Shown here: positions 11,164 to 22,640 of the stretch, piece after piece
Layout: the number at the start of each line of letters is the position of its first letter
Position numbering within the stretch: position 1 is the stretch's first letter
Origin: Prorocentrum cordatum
Lineage: Eukaryota > Sar > Dinophyceae > Prorocentrales > Prorocentraceae
Direction of reading: 5' to 3'
Assembly: GCA_963575745.1 (NCBI GenBank)
Contig: CAUYUJ010016137.1
Coordinates: 7,501 to 71,500, forward strand
DNA: 64,000 nt
Position numbers and translations under genes: made by a program
Notes under the pieces: model-generated
Database searches by the model: none
Told to the model about the DNA's origin: nothing
The model's input: the letters and a program-made list of their open reading frames with translations, nothing else

Positions 11164-11380
11164 CCTCTTCCTCCTCCTCCTCCTCCTCCTCCTCCTCCTC
11201 CTCCTCCTCCTGTTCCTGTTTCCTGTTCCTACTCCTTCTCTTCCTCCTCCTCCTCCTCCGCCTCCTCCTCCTCCTCCTCCTCCTCCTCCGCTTCCTCCTC
11301 ATCATTTTCGTCTTCCTTCTTCCCACTCCCTCATCCATCCATCCATCCACCTCCTCCTTCTCCTCTTCACTCCGTTTCCA
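11164..11380. repeat. TCC trinucleotide array
   Basis: CTCCTC runs have CTGTTCC and CGCCTCC interruptions and end in CATCCATCCATC. The array begins right after the family F minisatellite. Confidence 0.9.
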
Positions 11381-11448
11381 CGGTTCGGCCGTCCTCCTCT
11401 TTGCTGCCGCACTTCCCTGATCACCTCAACTCGCCTGGACACCGTTTC

Positions 11449-12069
11449 TGGATGGGCTGGAGGGGATTTTTTTTGTCAGCGGCCGCGGGCGAGCGCGCCG
11501 GCGGCGAGTCAGGTCAAAGCGGGCTACGCGGAGACTACTTAAGCAGACGAAACGCGATCATATTAAAGCAGAGGCGACGCGCGAGGCAACAGCTACGCGC
11601 CGGCCGAGGCCTCACGCAGCGGCCCAATGGCAGGTGGATGGCTGGAGATGCTGAAACCAAGGGGACCTGCCAACGCGCAAAGCTGCAAGACCGTCGGAGG
11701 CGCCGAAAGTCGGAAAGTCAACGACGGCCAGGGACAGCTCCGAAAGAGAAAGCACGATACTGTACCTCAGACGAATGCGTGGGCACCAGGGTGGCCGTGG
11801 CCAACGAATCGTCAGTCGAGGTAGGACAGAGAAATGCAAAGGCGAAGCCCCAGACGTCGGCGAAGAGCGAGAAAAGGGGTGGTCCAAAGGACCGTCGGCC
11901 AAGGAATAGACGCCATGCGAATGCATTGGCAGGCTGCAACTCCCAGGGTGGCGGAAGCCGGGGGACCCCGAGGCAGCAGTTCGCACGAAGGCGGAAAGCG
12001 GCACAGCCGCGACGCGGCCAAAATAGCGCGGATCACCGCGTAACTGTGCGAGGGACGGTGTCAGGTTGA
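11449..12069 (+). other. GC-rich block headed by motif family I; open but unrecognised frame
   Basis: 11453-11500 carries the family I core (GGGCTGGAGGGGATTTTTT, then GCGGCCGCGGGCGAGC). One plus-strand frame stays open to 12067 and is rich in Arg, Lys and Gln (for example YLSRRNAIILKQRRRARQQ). I recognise no domain and see no start context or homologue, so it may be repeat-borne coding remnant or chance in GC-rich DNA. Confidence 0.35.
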
Positions 12070-14090
12070 CTCAACACGGGCCCGAATGGGCACCACGCAA
12101 GGGCTGACACACAAAGTGATGACAAGCGGACGGGCACCTCGGGCAAGCAGAAGCCGGGGCCAAAGACCAACCGCACGTACCGAGTGCTGGACAAAACGAT
12201 GCCGGGATAGCCCCTAGTCCAGAAGGAGGAAACCGCAATTTGACCGGGAAGGCTGGTGGGGATACTTTTTCGGTCGCGGCCGCAAGCGAACAGGCAGGCG
12301 GCGAGCAGGGAGTCCGGGCCAACGGGCAAGCCTAATTAGCTACAAGAGGCGCACTAGCCGGCCGGCCCACTCTCAGAGCAGCCGCGAGGCTGCGGGGGAG
12401 CTGACGGCAGGGGGCACCCTGGGAAGCTCGGGCACGTGCAGTGGGCAACATGTCGAGGAATTCGATGCCTGCCGCGAGGCACGACCCACACAGTGACAAG
12501 ACGTGTGCCTGAGCAACCGCGCCCGTCATTCTGAATGGGGGCAGGCGCGAGGCCCGACGAGCGAGTCGCCAGTGGGGCGCCAGCCTCCAACCGGCCCAAC
12601 GTCGCGCGCTAGCAAAGGGGGCTGAGCTGTCGCGGAACGTGGTGCGACGCAACCTGCCGGAAGCGGGTAGAAGAGCCTGGAACGCTGCAGCTGCTGCGAG
12701 GGGCTGACTGAACCACTCCGTGGCGATCTCAACGCCCGCCAGTCCACCAGGCAGTGCATGGGGGAGGCTGGGCGACTGCGAACCCGCGCGCAGCGGCGCT
12801 TCGCCGGGCCCAGGGTGAGAGGGGAAGGCCAGGCAGGCGCGGTGAGCATCGACAGCGAGGCAAGGGAGTCCAGAGGGGTGCTGCACTGGTGGTGGTGCTG
12901 CCGCCTGAAGTACGCCAAAAGGAACGAGGGACAAGCTTATCCTCGAGTAAACAGAGTTGGCTGTGCCTCCCGGGGCATGTGCGGCGCGTGTCCAAGCAAG
13001 TGTGCAACGCTGCCATTGGGCGGGGCGACCTGGGGGAGGCTGCGCTGAAGCAGGCACGAGAGCCGACGGTCACCACGGCCCGACCCTGCCCGCTGCCTCC
13101 GCACTTCCCCGCAAGACTCGGGGCCGCCCCCCATCGCGCACTACGTGGGCCTCCAGGGTCGCAGCTAACCGCCGCTGAGGTGGGGGGCCCAACCGCGGAC
13201 AGCGAGGGGCAAGGGCGGCCCTGGGGAGGGAGGACAAAACCAAAGGCGACTGTCGGGTCGCCTGGTGACCCCCGGGGCCAAGGGCGGGGGGCACTCGCCT
13301 GGCCCGAGGGGGAGAGGCGTGGGGAAGCACCTCCACGCCCCTCGACCGGGCCCCGGACCTGTGGGTCAGGGGACATGGCCATTCTCGCGGGTCCTCCAGG
13401 GTCTCAGCTCACCGCCGCTCAAGAGCAAATTGTATCGACTGATGGGTCCTTCGAACGGCGTTGCTGCCGTGTGATGGCGCGGTTCAGAGTGGACCACCTG
13501 CCACGCTGAATGCTGGTCCGCCAACGCGGTTGCACCCCAACGGGGATGGTGGGTGTTGGTCCTCCACGGTCGCAGCTAACCGCCGCAGAAGTCTGTAGCG
13601 TGACAAAACTGCGACCTGGCGAGGTCGAGCTCGCCGCCAGGCAGGCGGGGGGGGGGATGCCGTGGCCCGCCTCCGGCCCCTGGCACGCGGGCCGGCTGTC
13701 GTCGTCGGACAGCAAAGTCTACGAGCCCGGGAGGCCTGCCTGCGCGAGCCAGGCTGGCCCCGCCGCGCCAGAGAGGGCGAGGTGTCGGGCGCTGGTGGGG
13801 GAGCCCCTCCGCGTCAGGCCCGAAAAGGAAGATGGTGGTCCACTTACCCAGCGTGGGCTGTCTAGCTGGGCTGCGCCGAGGGTGAGATGCGGGGTGGCCT
13901 TCGCCCCAGCGGGGGGTGGCCCCGGGCATTGCGGCCTGGGCCAGGCGCGGCGAGGTGAAACGAGCCCCTTCGGGGCAACGGGCGGCTGGAGGTGGGGGGG
14001 GGGGGGGCGGGTTTCCTTGGGCAGGTCGCTGCCAAGGACGTCGAGGTAGGCCGTGTCGGGAGCGCGTCAGCCTTGTGCGTCGGAGTCACT
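12070..14090. other. GC-rich non-genic region, motif I and a recurring 40-bp phrase
   Basis: A second motif I core lies at 12250-12312 (GGGGATACTTTTTCGGTCG, then CGGCCGCAAGCG). The phrase GTCGCAGCTAACCGCCGC, preceded by CTCCA, occurs at about 13155, 13395 (diverged) and 13560. Frames are open on both strands as expected at this GC content. No protein family is recognised. Confidence 0.45.
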
Positions 14091-14091
14091 T

Positions 14092-15412
14092 TTAGCCCAC
14101 CAGCGGGCGCGCTTGTCCGAGTCGCGGTCGCCCCCTCCTGGGAAGCACCGTTTGCCCCTGCCGTTCCAATCGGAGTCCGTCCATGAGGTTTCTCGCCGAT
14201 CCCACGAGGTCCATTCTGGCCAGCCCTGCCACTGGCCGGGGGCGGCAGTGCCGATGGCTCCAGCCCAGGGCCCAGGGGTCCTGTGCAGCCGCAGGCGCGA
14301 CAGCTCGGCTCTCGGCTGCCCATGGGGCAGGCTTGTCGCGGCTGCCGTGGTCGCGCGGGGCGTGTGCGTGAGCGTAATGCCGCACGGAGTTCATGTCCTT
14401 GTCCCTAACTGCAGCCCGGTTTACGCCGAGCCTGAGCTCTCGGTCCATCCGATATGCATCATGGCCGGCGTTGTTCCATGCCTCCAGGAAATCCGCGCAC
14501 GTCTGGGGTGCGTTCAGCTCGGGATCGATATTGTAGCCTCCTTTGGGGTCTTGACTCAGGGCAGCCCGTTTAACCCACGCATGCCAGATGCCATTGAAAG
14601 CGCCAAACAACGTCTTCTGCAGGCGCGTAATCTTGTCCTGGATGGGTTCGCTCCTTCCCACGTCTGCAGCTGCATTTGTACATGGGGCCGCAACCCAGGG
14701 GGTCGTTAAGGTTCTCGTAATATGGCTGAGCAGCCCTGCCGTGCCTCCAGGGAGCCCCGCGGATCTCCGTGCGCATGGGGTTACCCCTTGGTGACTTGGC
14801 GGCACGCCCTCTCCCGTCTTCAGTGTCTTCCGAGGCGGGGCGGTCGAGCCCCCGGTCCCACGCAGTGCGGTTGGGGGTGCGGTCGGCCCTGGCTCCCGCG
14901 CAATCCCAGGATGATCCGCTTCCCCTCCCGGAGCTGTCTTTGGCACTCCGAAGTTCCAGGGCGGCTACACGGTCGACGGTCTGCGAATAGGGGGCCCAGG
15001 CCTGGCCACTTGGGGGCGCGTCCTTGAAAGCACCTCCAGGGGTCGAAGAGGTCTGCATCTTCGTCTTCGTCCGCGGCTGGTTCCGGGCTCGCGATCGGGC
15101 TCGTTTCCTTTGTTGTGGCCAATGCGCTTCCTGGCTGGTGGTAATACTTTTTTTGGTCTGCGGCCGCGCGACAACGGTCTGGCGGCGAGGGGCAATGTCC
15201 GGGGCGGGCGGCATAATGCGAATTGGCGACCCCAACCGCCACGTTGGCAGGCCGGATCGCACCTGCGCAACAAGCGCGCAGATGCACATGCACTGAACAA
15301 AATGATCTGCATTCACCAGCAGACGCACCCAGGCGCCGCCCAGTAAACCAAAGTGAACAAGCGGCCGCGGGTGCGAGTACAGCAACGGAGTGAGTCGCCA
15401 GTGCGGCGCCAA
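14092..15412 (-). pseudogene. Unidentified coding remnant, minus strand, two overlapping frames
   Basis: Two minus-strand frames together look more protein-like than the background. One (15412 down to 14570) contains SGQAWAPYSQTVDRVAALEL. The other (14946 down to 14092) contains ITRLQKTLFGAFNGIWHAW and PQTCADFLEAWNNAGHDAYR, with mixed hydrophobic and charged residues and no homopolymers. They overlap between 14570 and 14946, which suggests a frameshift if they were once a single reading frame. I recognise neither. The neighbourhood (motif I at both ends) suggests repeat-associated coding sequence. No catalytic motif is visible, and a chance open frame in GC-rich DNA is the main alternative. 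Confidence 0.35.
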
Positions 15413-16066
15413 ACTCCAAGCAGCCAGCCCGGCTAGCTAAGAGACACGAGCCCGGGCAACCGGGCTGCTGGCGGTGGAAAACAAGAGGCAAAGCGAGCGC
15501 GGAAGGCTGAACCACTCAGCGCGCAGCCCTCAGACTCCACCGCTCAGTTGAAGGGGGCCAGCGGCACCCATCGCGTCGAGTCTGGCGCCTGCGTCGAATA
15601 GGCCCGGGGAAGTGACAATGCGCGACACGCAGGCTGTACAAGGCTGCAACACTCAGAGCAATGCCTTCGGGCACACAACCCCCAGTGCCGGGACGCCAGC
15701 GACTGCCCAAGCACCACAGTGCCGTCCTGCCGCGGAGAGGCCCACCGATGCCAGCCGCGGACGACGCTGTGGGTCGGCCCGTGGGGGGGGGGAGACCTCA
15801 GCGCTGCCTGTCCGACGGGCCTTCCGACATGGCCTCCACGGCCGCCGCGGGCGAACCTCTGAGGCACAGTGGGGGACACCCACCGGGCCGAAGCGGCGGG
15901 AGGCGCGCCGTCCCACACCGCGGCCAGCCCGCAGCAGAGCCGGGGGCGTCTCCAGTCACCTGGTGTGTCCAGGGGTGGGGATATTTTTTTTGTTTACAGC
16001 CGCAGGTGGAAGCGCCAGCGGCGGGAGGTCGCGAACGGGCCGCGGACCGGGGTGGGGATACGCGAA
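15134..16066. repeat. Motif family I, two copies, with spacer
   Basis: Copies lie at 15134-15200 (GGTGGTAATACTTTTTTTGG, then GCGGCCGCG) and 15970-16066 (GGGGTGGGGATATTTTTTTT, then CAGCCGCAGG, ending GGGGATACGCGAAGCGT). The last phrase recurs at 51068. The DNA between is GC-rich with no recognised gene. Confidence 0.55.
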
Positions 16067-17200
16067 GCGTCTAGAATTTTGAGGTGCGTGTCCACTGGGG
16101 CTAGGCATATCGCGGCCGGCTGTCTACTTACCTCACAACAAAGGTGCGCCCAAAACAAAAAGTTCCCCCAGCACCCAAGTTGAGGGCGCCACTCCTTCTG
16201 TTCCTTCTCCTTTTCCTCCTCCTTCTCCTCTTCCTCTGCCGCCCCCCAAACCCCCGAGAACCCCACGGAGCCACCCAAACTACCTGCAACCACGCAAACG
16301 CGAGCAGAGCCAGACTCCTCCTCCTCCGCCCCGTGCTCACCAGAGGCTGTGAAAAGCACCACGCCGTGACAAGACAGCACCTTGGCTTCAAGATGGCCTT
16401 CCGTGGAGGGCCTTGGGCACCAACAACGAGACAGGAGCGCACGCCGTGACAGAGGTGTGCGGCGCCAGAATGCGAGGCCCGTGCTCCCCTCAAGATCGGC
16501 CCCAGGACCTGTCCTGGCGCGCGCTCTGGCCAGGATTTCGAGAAGTGTCTCCAGCCGAGGCCCGAGGAGACCCCCCCCAACAGCAGACACGTCGATGCCC
16601 CCCCGCTCCTCCGTGCGTCAGGCAGCGATGCCAGCACATGGACACCAGTGAACCTGCACAAGCTATGCAGGGAAACCAGGGCAAGACAGAAACCGCGCCG
16701 CCTATACGGCACATCGGAACAAAACAGTCAGATTGACCTAATTATGGAAAAATATGCTAGATGCAAGCTTATCCCCCCACACACACACACAGCCGCTGTC
16801 CATTGACCATCACAACGCTCGCAGAGCAGAGCAACCCATGCGGTGTAATTCGCATTCCCGAAGGGCCAACGGCAAGCTACCTCCTTTGAAGCAAATAACT
16901 CTGGTAATGTGGAGACCGCGCCGCTAATACTTTGCATCTAGTCCGGGCGCGCGTAACGGCGACCCTGGGCGCTGCAGAGACGGCGGCCGAAGTCTAAACA
17001 AGAGCGGGCGAAATCCCCCCAAGGAGCGTTGATCAAAGCGTGCGAGGCCTCATTCTGACCCCAGGGCCCAAAGTTGACCCCATGATGAACACGAAATCGC
17101 AGCATAGTCCAAGCTAACTTACCAGACTTCCGCAGCGGCCCAATGGCCGAGCACCTCATCTCGGAGGCCCCGCCCGAATCCTTCGAGCACAACTGACGTA
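16067..17200. other. Mixed non-genic region
   Basis: 16198-16240 is a CTCCTTTTC-type pyrimidine tract. A minus-strand frame (16590 down to 15994) is open with a Glu/Lys run encoded by that tract, and I see no domain. 16740-17200 shows no repeat or gene that I recognise. Confidence 0.4.
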
Positions 17201-17229
17201 TGAATGAGTTTGGATTCCTCACCGTTTCG

Positions 17230-18010
17230 CTCCCGATGGGTCCAGAGGCCTCAGTATCTCATGATGGTGCCAACATCGCCCAATAGAGCTCCTCACGGAG
17301 CGCAGAGGGGCCCGGCGAGGGCTCTGAAAACCCCCAAGAGCGTACCAACGAGGTTCCCAGAAGACCCCAGGAGAGCTCAAGAGAGGCCGAACAGAAGGGA
17401 AGAAGGACGGCAAGCTCCACAACGGCCCAAAAACATCCCTAAGGAGCCAAAGGGCCCGACGATACCCCCTACTACCGCCCAAGTTGGCTCCGAACAGGCA
17501 CCCGCTAAGCCTCAAAGATAGCAAAACCCTTCAAACCCCAGTGATGTTTCAATGAATTTGACTCTCGCGCCCTTTAGCTTCCGACGGGCGTCTGAAGCTT
17601 CAAAGCGGCGTTTATATCGCCCGAGGTGGCCCCAAGGGGAGCCCAGAAAGGCTCAAGAGGTCTCCGAACACCTACAAGAGCACCAAAGAGGCGCTCAAAG
17701 ATAACCTCAGGAGGGCCCCCGAGTGGGATGAATAGGTGGCATGTCCCATGATCGCCCAAGAACATGATACGACCGAGGTGGCCGAAGATGGTCCAAGACG
17801 GCGCCAAGGAACCGCTGAAAAGCTCCAGATGTGCCCGAATCCTGAAAACAATACATGTGTTCCAATGGTTTTCGTGCTCTCTCACGTCTTCGCTTTCGAT
17901 GAGATTCCCAGGCCGCAAGACCTCAAGAAGGCGCCAAGACCGTCCAACATAGCTCCTGACTAGAGAACAGGAGGGCTTCCAAGAGGGCTCCGAGGACCCC
18001 GCGAGAGCCT
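17230..18010. repeat. Degenerate CCCAAGAGG-type DNA
   Basis: Loose repeats of AAGAGG, CTCCRAGA and GCCCAAG phrases, related in flavour to the family F minisatellite but far more diverged. Runs of Pro, Arg and Lys in translation follow from the repeat. Confidence 0.5.
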
Positions 18011-18167
18011 CGGGAGCCTCCAAAGAAGGCTCCCCCAACGGGACCTGGAAGCGGCCCCCTCGTCCTCCACTCGTCCTCCACCCCCTCCCCCCCCCCCCCA
18101 TCGCCCCCCACCTTCGACTAAGTCGAGCGTGTCCCTCCACAGGAGGAATACAACAATAGTCGACAAA

Positions 18168-18272
18168 TAGTCTGGGGACGATTGTATTTTTGCATATTTG
18201 TTTGAATCTGTTTTGCATAATTTCCCATTTTTTCGTCAAAAGTTTGCAGGTAGGAGGACACGCCCGACCTAA
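18168..18272 (+). repeat. Repeat K, copy 1
   Basis: It starts TCTGGGGACGATT, is AT-rich inside (TTTGAATCTGTTTTGCATA) and ends GCAGGTAGGAGGACACGCC plus CGACCT. It aligns along its length with 19019-19124. Confidence 0.65.
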
Positions 18273-18840
18273 ACCTTCGAGCGGAGACCACCATCCGCTC
18301 AGAGCCGGCCTCCGAAACCTCCCCTGACTACCTACCAGATCACCCCAGCCCAACCCGAAGACCCGAATTTCGGGTTAGGGGGGTGCACTGGTCCCACATG
18401 CGTTTTTTCGATATTCCCCGGCCCCCCCAACGTGGAACTCGAGGGTAAATTTGGACCATCGGATTGGGTTGGGGTGGGTTGTCGGGTCGGGCGATAGGAG
18501 GGGATAGCAAAGGGGGGGTTTGAGAATCAGCTCGCGTAGCTGATTCTCCCGGCGCCTCCCAGCGCCAGAGGCGGCCATGTATCGAGGAATGGGCCCCTCG
18601 GTGGGGCCGAAACCCGCTGCTGCATGCAGCAGATTTCGCAACGCCCCCTTTCCCAACCCCGCCCCTTTCGTCCGGCCCGAGCTTGGTGGGTGGTGGTCCC
18701 CCCGGGCCCCTCCCGCCGGAGGAGGCCCCGCGGCGCGGGGGAGCCGGCGGGCGGCGCCCCCGCCGGCCTGCGGCCGAGAGTCAAGTCGGGCAGATCTCTC
18801 TGTGGCGGAGGAAGACACGCAACATAGTCCACACAGACTC

Positions 18841-19012
18841 CAGATTTCGTAATAAGGGATGGGGGTCTCATTTCGGGGGGGGGTCTCTTCCAGGCTATCT
18901 TGGAGGGCCTGGGGGGTCTGGGGACGATGTTTTGGAGGGTTCTCCCACGGGGGAGGTCTGAAATGGCTTGTCTTGGAGGGTCCAGACCCCCTCCCTTTTA
19001 TTACGAAATCTG
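18841..19012. mobile_element. Foldback element with 28-29 bp inverted ends
   Basis: The left arm at 18841-18868 (CAGATTTCGTAATAAGGGAT, then GGGGGTCT) matches the reverse complement of 18984-19012 with few differences. The interior contains TCTTGGAGGGT- and GGGGAGG-type phrases. It has no coding capacity and is flanked by repeat K copies. Confidence 0.65.
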
Positions 19013-19018
19013 AAGTAC

Positions 19019-19124
19019 CCTGGGGACGATTTATTTAATATTGCTTTGGCAATTTTTGAATGTGTTGTGAATATGTTGTCTTCATCGCCCAACATCCGCC
19101 TGTAGGGGGGCATGCCCGACCTGC
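19019..19124 (+). repeat. Repeat K, copy 2
   Basis: CTGGGGACGATT is followed by an AT-rich stretch with TTTTTGAATGTGTTGTGAATA, with base differences from copy 1. It ends GGGGGGCATGCCCGACCT. Confidence 0.65.
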
Positions 19125-19249
19125 GGCCGAGAGCCGATCAACCTGCGGTCCTGACCCGCTCTCCGGCGCGGACGCAGCGATGGACTGATCCACCGATTGT
19201 GCTGAAGGCGATGTGAGGATCCATTGATCGACGCGGCCCAGGCGATGTA

Positions 19250-19425
19250 CAGTCGGGGAGTTGACCTAAGGAACGATAAATGAGGAACGAGGCCCCTTTT
19301 TCCCATACATTAAACTCCGACGTTCCATGGAAAACCTCAGGAAAACCCAAGGAGCACTGTAAAGCACCTAAGGAACACGGAGCCCCTCCCCAACAAAAAT
19401 GGTTCCTTCTTCAGGGCCCCGACTG
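19250..19425. mobile_element. TA-flanked MITE family A, copy A2 (176 bp)
   Basis: TA (19248-19249), then CAGTCGGGGAGTTGACC and AAGGAAC. The far end reads GGTTCCTTCTTCAGGG, then CCCCGACTG and TA (19426-19427). The termini are inverted repeats of one another. It is nearly identical in plan to A3, with internal GAACGAGGCCCCTTTTTCC and ACACGGAGCCCCTCC phrases. No transposase is present. Confidence 0.85.
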
Positions 19426-19427
19426 TA

Positions 19428-19680
19428 ATGACCCACTGATTGGGCTGACGGGGGTAAACACACGTTGGGCCAACACACGTTCGGCGGCGGCGATAGGGGC
19501 GCATAGCCCATGGGCTGGCATTGCACGCATGCGCCGGGGAGCATTGCCGAAGACATGGTTCACCAGCGCCCCTGGATACATGTGCTGCTCCCCCCTGGGC
19601 TGTTCGCCCCTAGCGTCGCCTCCGACACGTCCTGAGGATCACCGAGCCGATGACCTGCGGACCTCCACCTCCTCCTCTTC
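19428..19680. other. Non-genic spacer
   Basis: I see no gene, and no repeat shared with the rest of the window. Confidence 0.4.
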
Positions 19681-19862
19681 CCCCTCCCCCTCCTCCTCCT
19701 CCTTCTCCTCCCTCCTCCTCCTCCTCCTCCTCCTCCTCCTCCTCCTCCTCCTCCTCCTCCTCCTCCTCCTCTCCTCCTCTCTCCTCCTCCTCTCTCCTCT
19801 CCTCCTCCTCCTCCTCCTCCTCCTCCTCCTCCTCCTCCTCCTCCTCCTCCTCCTCCTCCTCC
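19681..19862. repeat. TCC trinucleotide array
   Basis: Two nearly pure CTC/TCC runs are separated by CTCTCC interruptions. Confidence 0.95.
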
Positions 19863-20760
19863 TGGTCTCCGGCGCGAACCCGGCCGTGGCGGCGAGGAGC
19901 CTCTCCGGGAGGCGCAGGGGCGCTTGCCGTCGCTCCATGGCGTCTGGCCGCTCCCCATGCACGGTTTGGACTCTCGTGCGTGCCTTCTTTGTCTTCTCGG
20001 GGAGACGTAAGACTCGGGTACGGGGGACTCGGGTTGGCCCGACGGGGCCATCATAAAGATGACGAGGCCCAATCTGAACTTTGACGCGAGCTCCCGCTGC
20101 AGACATCCCACGAAAACTGGACCGTCAAAATCCAGGACGCGCTCGTCAAAAAAATGTCGGCAGACCCGAGATCTGGCTTACTCGGGTCTTGCGTTCCCCC
20201 GGTCTTCGCTCGGGGGTCCAACATGCGCTTCGATTTGAGCAGGGACCAGCCGTCCCGGCAGTCCAGTAGGCCTGCCACAGCATGTTCTCAGATTCCAGCT
20301 GCGCTCTAAGAGCAAAGGCGATGTTCTTAGAACATCAACCCATGTGTTAAACCAACACAGTCCCAACCAAACATGCTCTAAAAACGTTTCGTGCAGACCG
20401 CGCAAGGTTGTTAGAACATCCTTCGGTGGGCCTATAGGCAAGCCGGGACGTTTCGCCAATGCTTGATCGGTGGCCTCCCCGAGAAAAAGCAGAGCTGGAC
20501 CTGAACGCTGTTTTGCTTGACTTCGGGCGTGCTTTGCTGTTCCTTCTGGCAGGGGGGTATACAGGAACACGGGCAGAGAATCACGTCAACGAAACGAACA
20601 ACAACCTTTAGGCCCAGCCCCGAGACAAAATGCACACGTCCGAGCGACGCCGAGAGCGAGGACGAGACCCACCCGCGAGGGCCGCCGTGGCCTCGAAGGA
20701 CTCGAGCCGCCACTCGAGCCGCCACTCGAGCCGCGCCCGGCCGTGGCGACGGGAACCCCC
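19863..20760. other. Non-genic region with a CTCGAGCCGCCA triplication
   Basis: At 20699-20735 the phrase ACTCGAGCCGCC occurs three times. The phrase ATGCACACGTCCGAGCGA at 20629 recurs at 37592. No protein family is recognised in the open frames. Confidence 0.4.
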
Positions 20761-20763
20761 CGG

Positions 20764-20940
20764 AAGCGAAGACGTCGCCGTCGTCGTCGGCGTCGTCGTC
20801 GTCGTCGTCGACTTCCGCATCGTCGACGTCTTCCGTGTCGTCAACGTCTTCCGCATCGTCGTCGTCGGCGGCGGCGGAGGTGGCGGCGGCGTCGAAGTCG
20901 TCGACTTGCGCATCGCCATCGTTTCCCGCATCGCCGTTGT
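20764..20940. repeat. GTC/CGT trinucleotide array
   Basis: GTCGTCGTC runs are interrupted by TTCCGCATC blocks, giving an acidic/Ser-rich or Arg-rich translation. Confidence 0.85.
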
Positions 20941-21125
20941 CGACGCCGCCGTCGGACCGGGCCGCCAAGCAGCCGCTCGACGTTGTCGTCGTCGACGCCG
21001 GCGTGGAGGGCCGCGCGGCGGGGCGCGGGGCGCGTCGCCCGCGACCGCATCGGCCCGTAACCAGCGGCGCTCTCGGGCAGCAAGGGGCCCATGGCCACGC
21101 GCTCCTCGGTGAACTCCTCGCGTGG
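20940..21125 (-). repeat. Duplicated coding-like block J, copy 1
   Basis: The minus-strand frame reads EEFTEERVAMGPLLPESAAG followed by YGPMRSRA. It matches plus-strand 30830-30990 at DNA and protein level (EEFTEER, then MLPESSAGYGPMRSHA in a shifted frame). The two copies are in opposite orientation, each beside a trinucleotide array. Function is unknown, and the protein reading may simply follow the duplicated DNA. Confidence 0.5.
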
Positions 21126-22640
21126 TCACTCCCTGGAATACGAAACTAAACACGACGGGCGGTTGTAGGTATTATATTGTCCTTGGGGGGCCGTTTACAA
21201 GCCTCTGGACCTTCAGAAAACGGCTCGGTATGAAACGCCAATCCTGGTGGATGGGTCGACGCCCTCGGGGGGTCCACGTCATGAAAAGTCATGACGTCGG
21301 GGGTTTTGGGGGGCGGTTCTGGCATTGTGCTGTTTCGTCACGCCGTGCGCTTTTTTCTTTCCGGCCCCAAGGACATCACGGATCAATCCGGATCGAGCAG
21401 TGCTGCAGACAGATATGGTCGAAGGCTCCCGTCGTGACATGTTTCGCAACCTCGGCTCGGCGATGGGGGAGGGAGGGCTACAATAACCACATTGGAGGTT
21501 CTGGGGGGGGCAAAAGGAGGGCGATCGAAGATGGGGGGACGATTTGTTGGGGGGACCTGCACGTCCCAGCGCCTCCAGGGCCTGCCAAATCTCGGCTGAC
21601 ACCACTCTGAAATGCAGGGCGGATGCTGAAAGAAGACTCTTGTGCTGTATAGAGGAAATCTGTGTCTGAAAGCGACGTTTGTTGCATAGCGGGCGCGCGC
21701 GTGACCACATTGAGCCACATGCCCACGGCGACTCCTAGCGTACCCGCATTTACTGCCATGCTGCCACCTGCCCTGTCACTGGTAACCTAACGCTCGAATG
21801 TGTTATTAAACATTTCCTTCATGCTCCGTTGGCTGCCTGGACGCAAACCGCCCAGTCCACCGCCAAGACACAAAGGACAGACTGCACCAAGTAGTTTCAG
21901 TGCCCGCCAGGGCAGAACAGTGGATATCTAGACCATTCTTGTGTTCAACAGGCGTTGCAGAGGAGACCTTCTGCTGACCAGGTCTCTCAGTGCAAATTGT
22001 ACAAGCAGCAGAGTGTTAGACGGAGCGCGTACTCAATCAATGTCATGTTCAACTGTCCGAAACCGGTTGCCTCGCGCACAGAATTCGAGAATTCACGGGG
22101 GCATCCCACTAACTAGCACGCCTACCGCGTCGCATTTACGAACGCTGTTTGCGAATTGCACCATCTGTATTTTCCCCTCCCTTACTGAGCTGTCAGCTGG
22201 ACGACGCATTCGCGTACATAGACGGGAGTATGCGACGCCGAGTAGTTTAACCAGTGGCGTCGTCGTTCCCCTGACCATCAAGGTGGCTACGCTGTGAGCT
22301 GGGGGCGGTTGTCTTCAGCTTCTCCTCGGCCAGCTTGACGACTCAGCGACCGTAGCTGAGCTCACCGCGCACGATGGTCGAAATCAAGTCGCGGTCGTTT
22401 TTCCCTTTCGTCACGGGGTCGGCGCCCAAGTCTCTGGTGTCGCACCGCAGGTTTGTCGTCGGTGTGACTGGTGCGCGGCTGATTTGACAGCTGCCGGAGG
22501 TGCCCGGCCGCGTTGTTCTCTGGGGGTGGTCGAACAGACTCCATTGCCAGGACTGTAAATGCGGACATGCCGTCGACGGCGAGATCGGCCGCCGCGGCAC
22601 CGCCGCCCTCCTCCCTCAGCCTTCTTATGTCTTCGGTGAC
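21126..22640. other. Non-genic region
   Basis: I see no repeat with other copies here and no recognisable protein. GC falls somewhat at 21780-22300. 22310-22640 may still belong to the copia-like remnant upstream on the minus strand but has no motif I can name. Confidence 0.35.

Noticed and set aside
10316-11350. 344-codon minus-strand frame with poly-Ala, poly-Arg and poly-Glu
   Set aside because: Produced by the CGG and TCC arrays; no domain outside the repeats.
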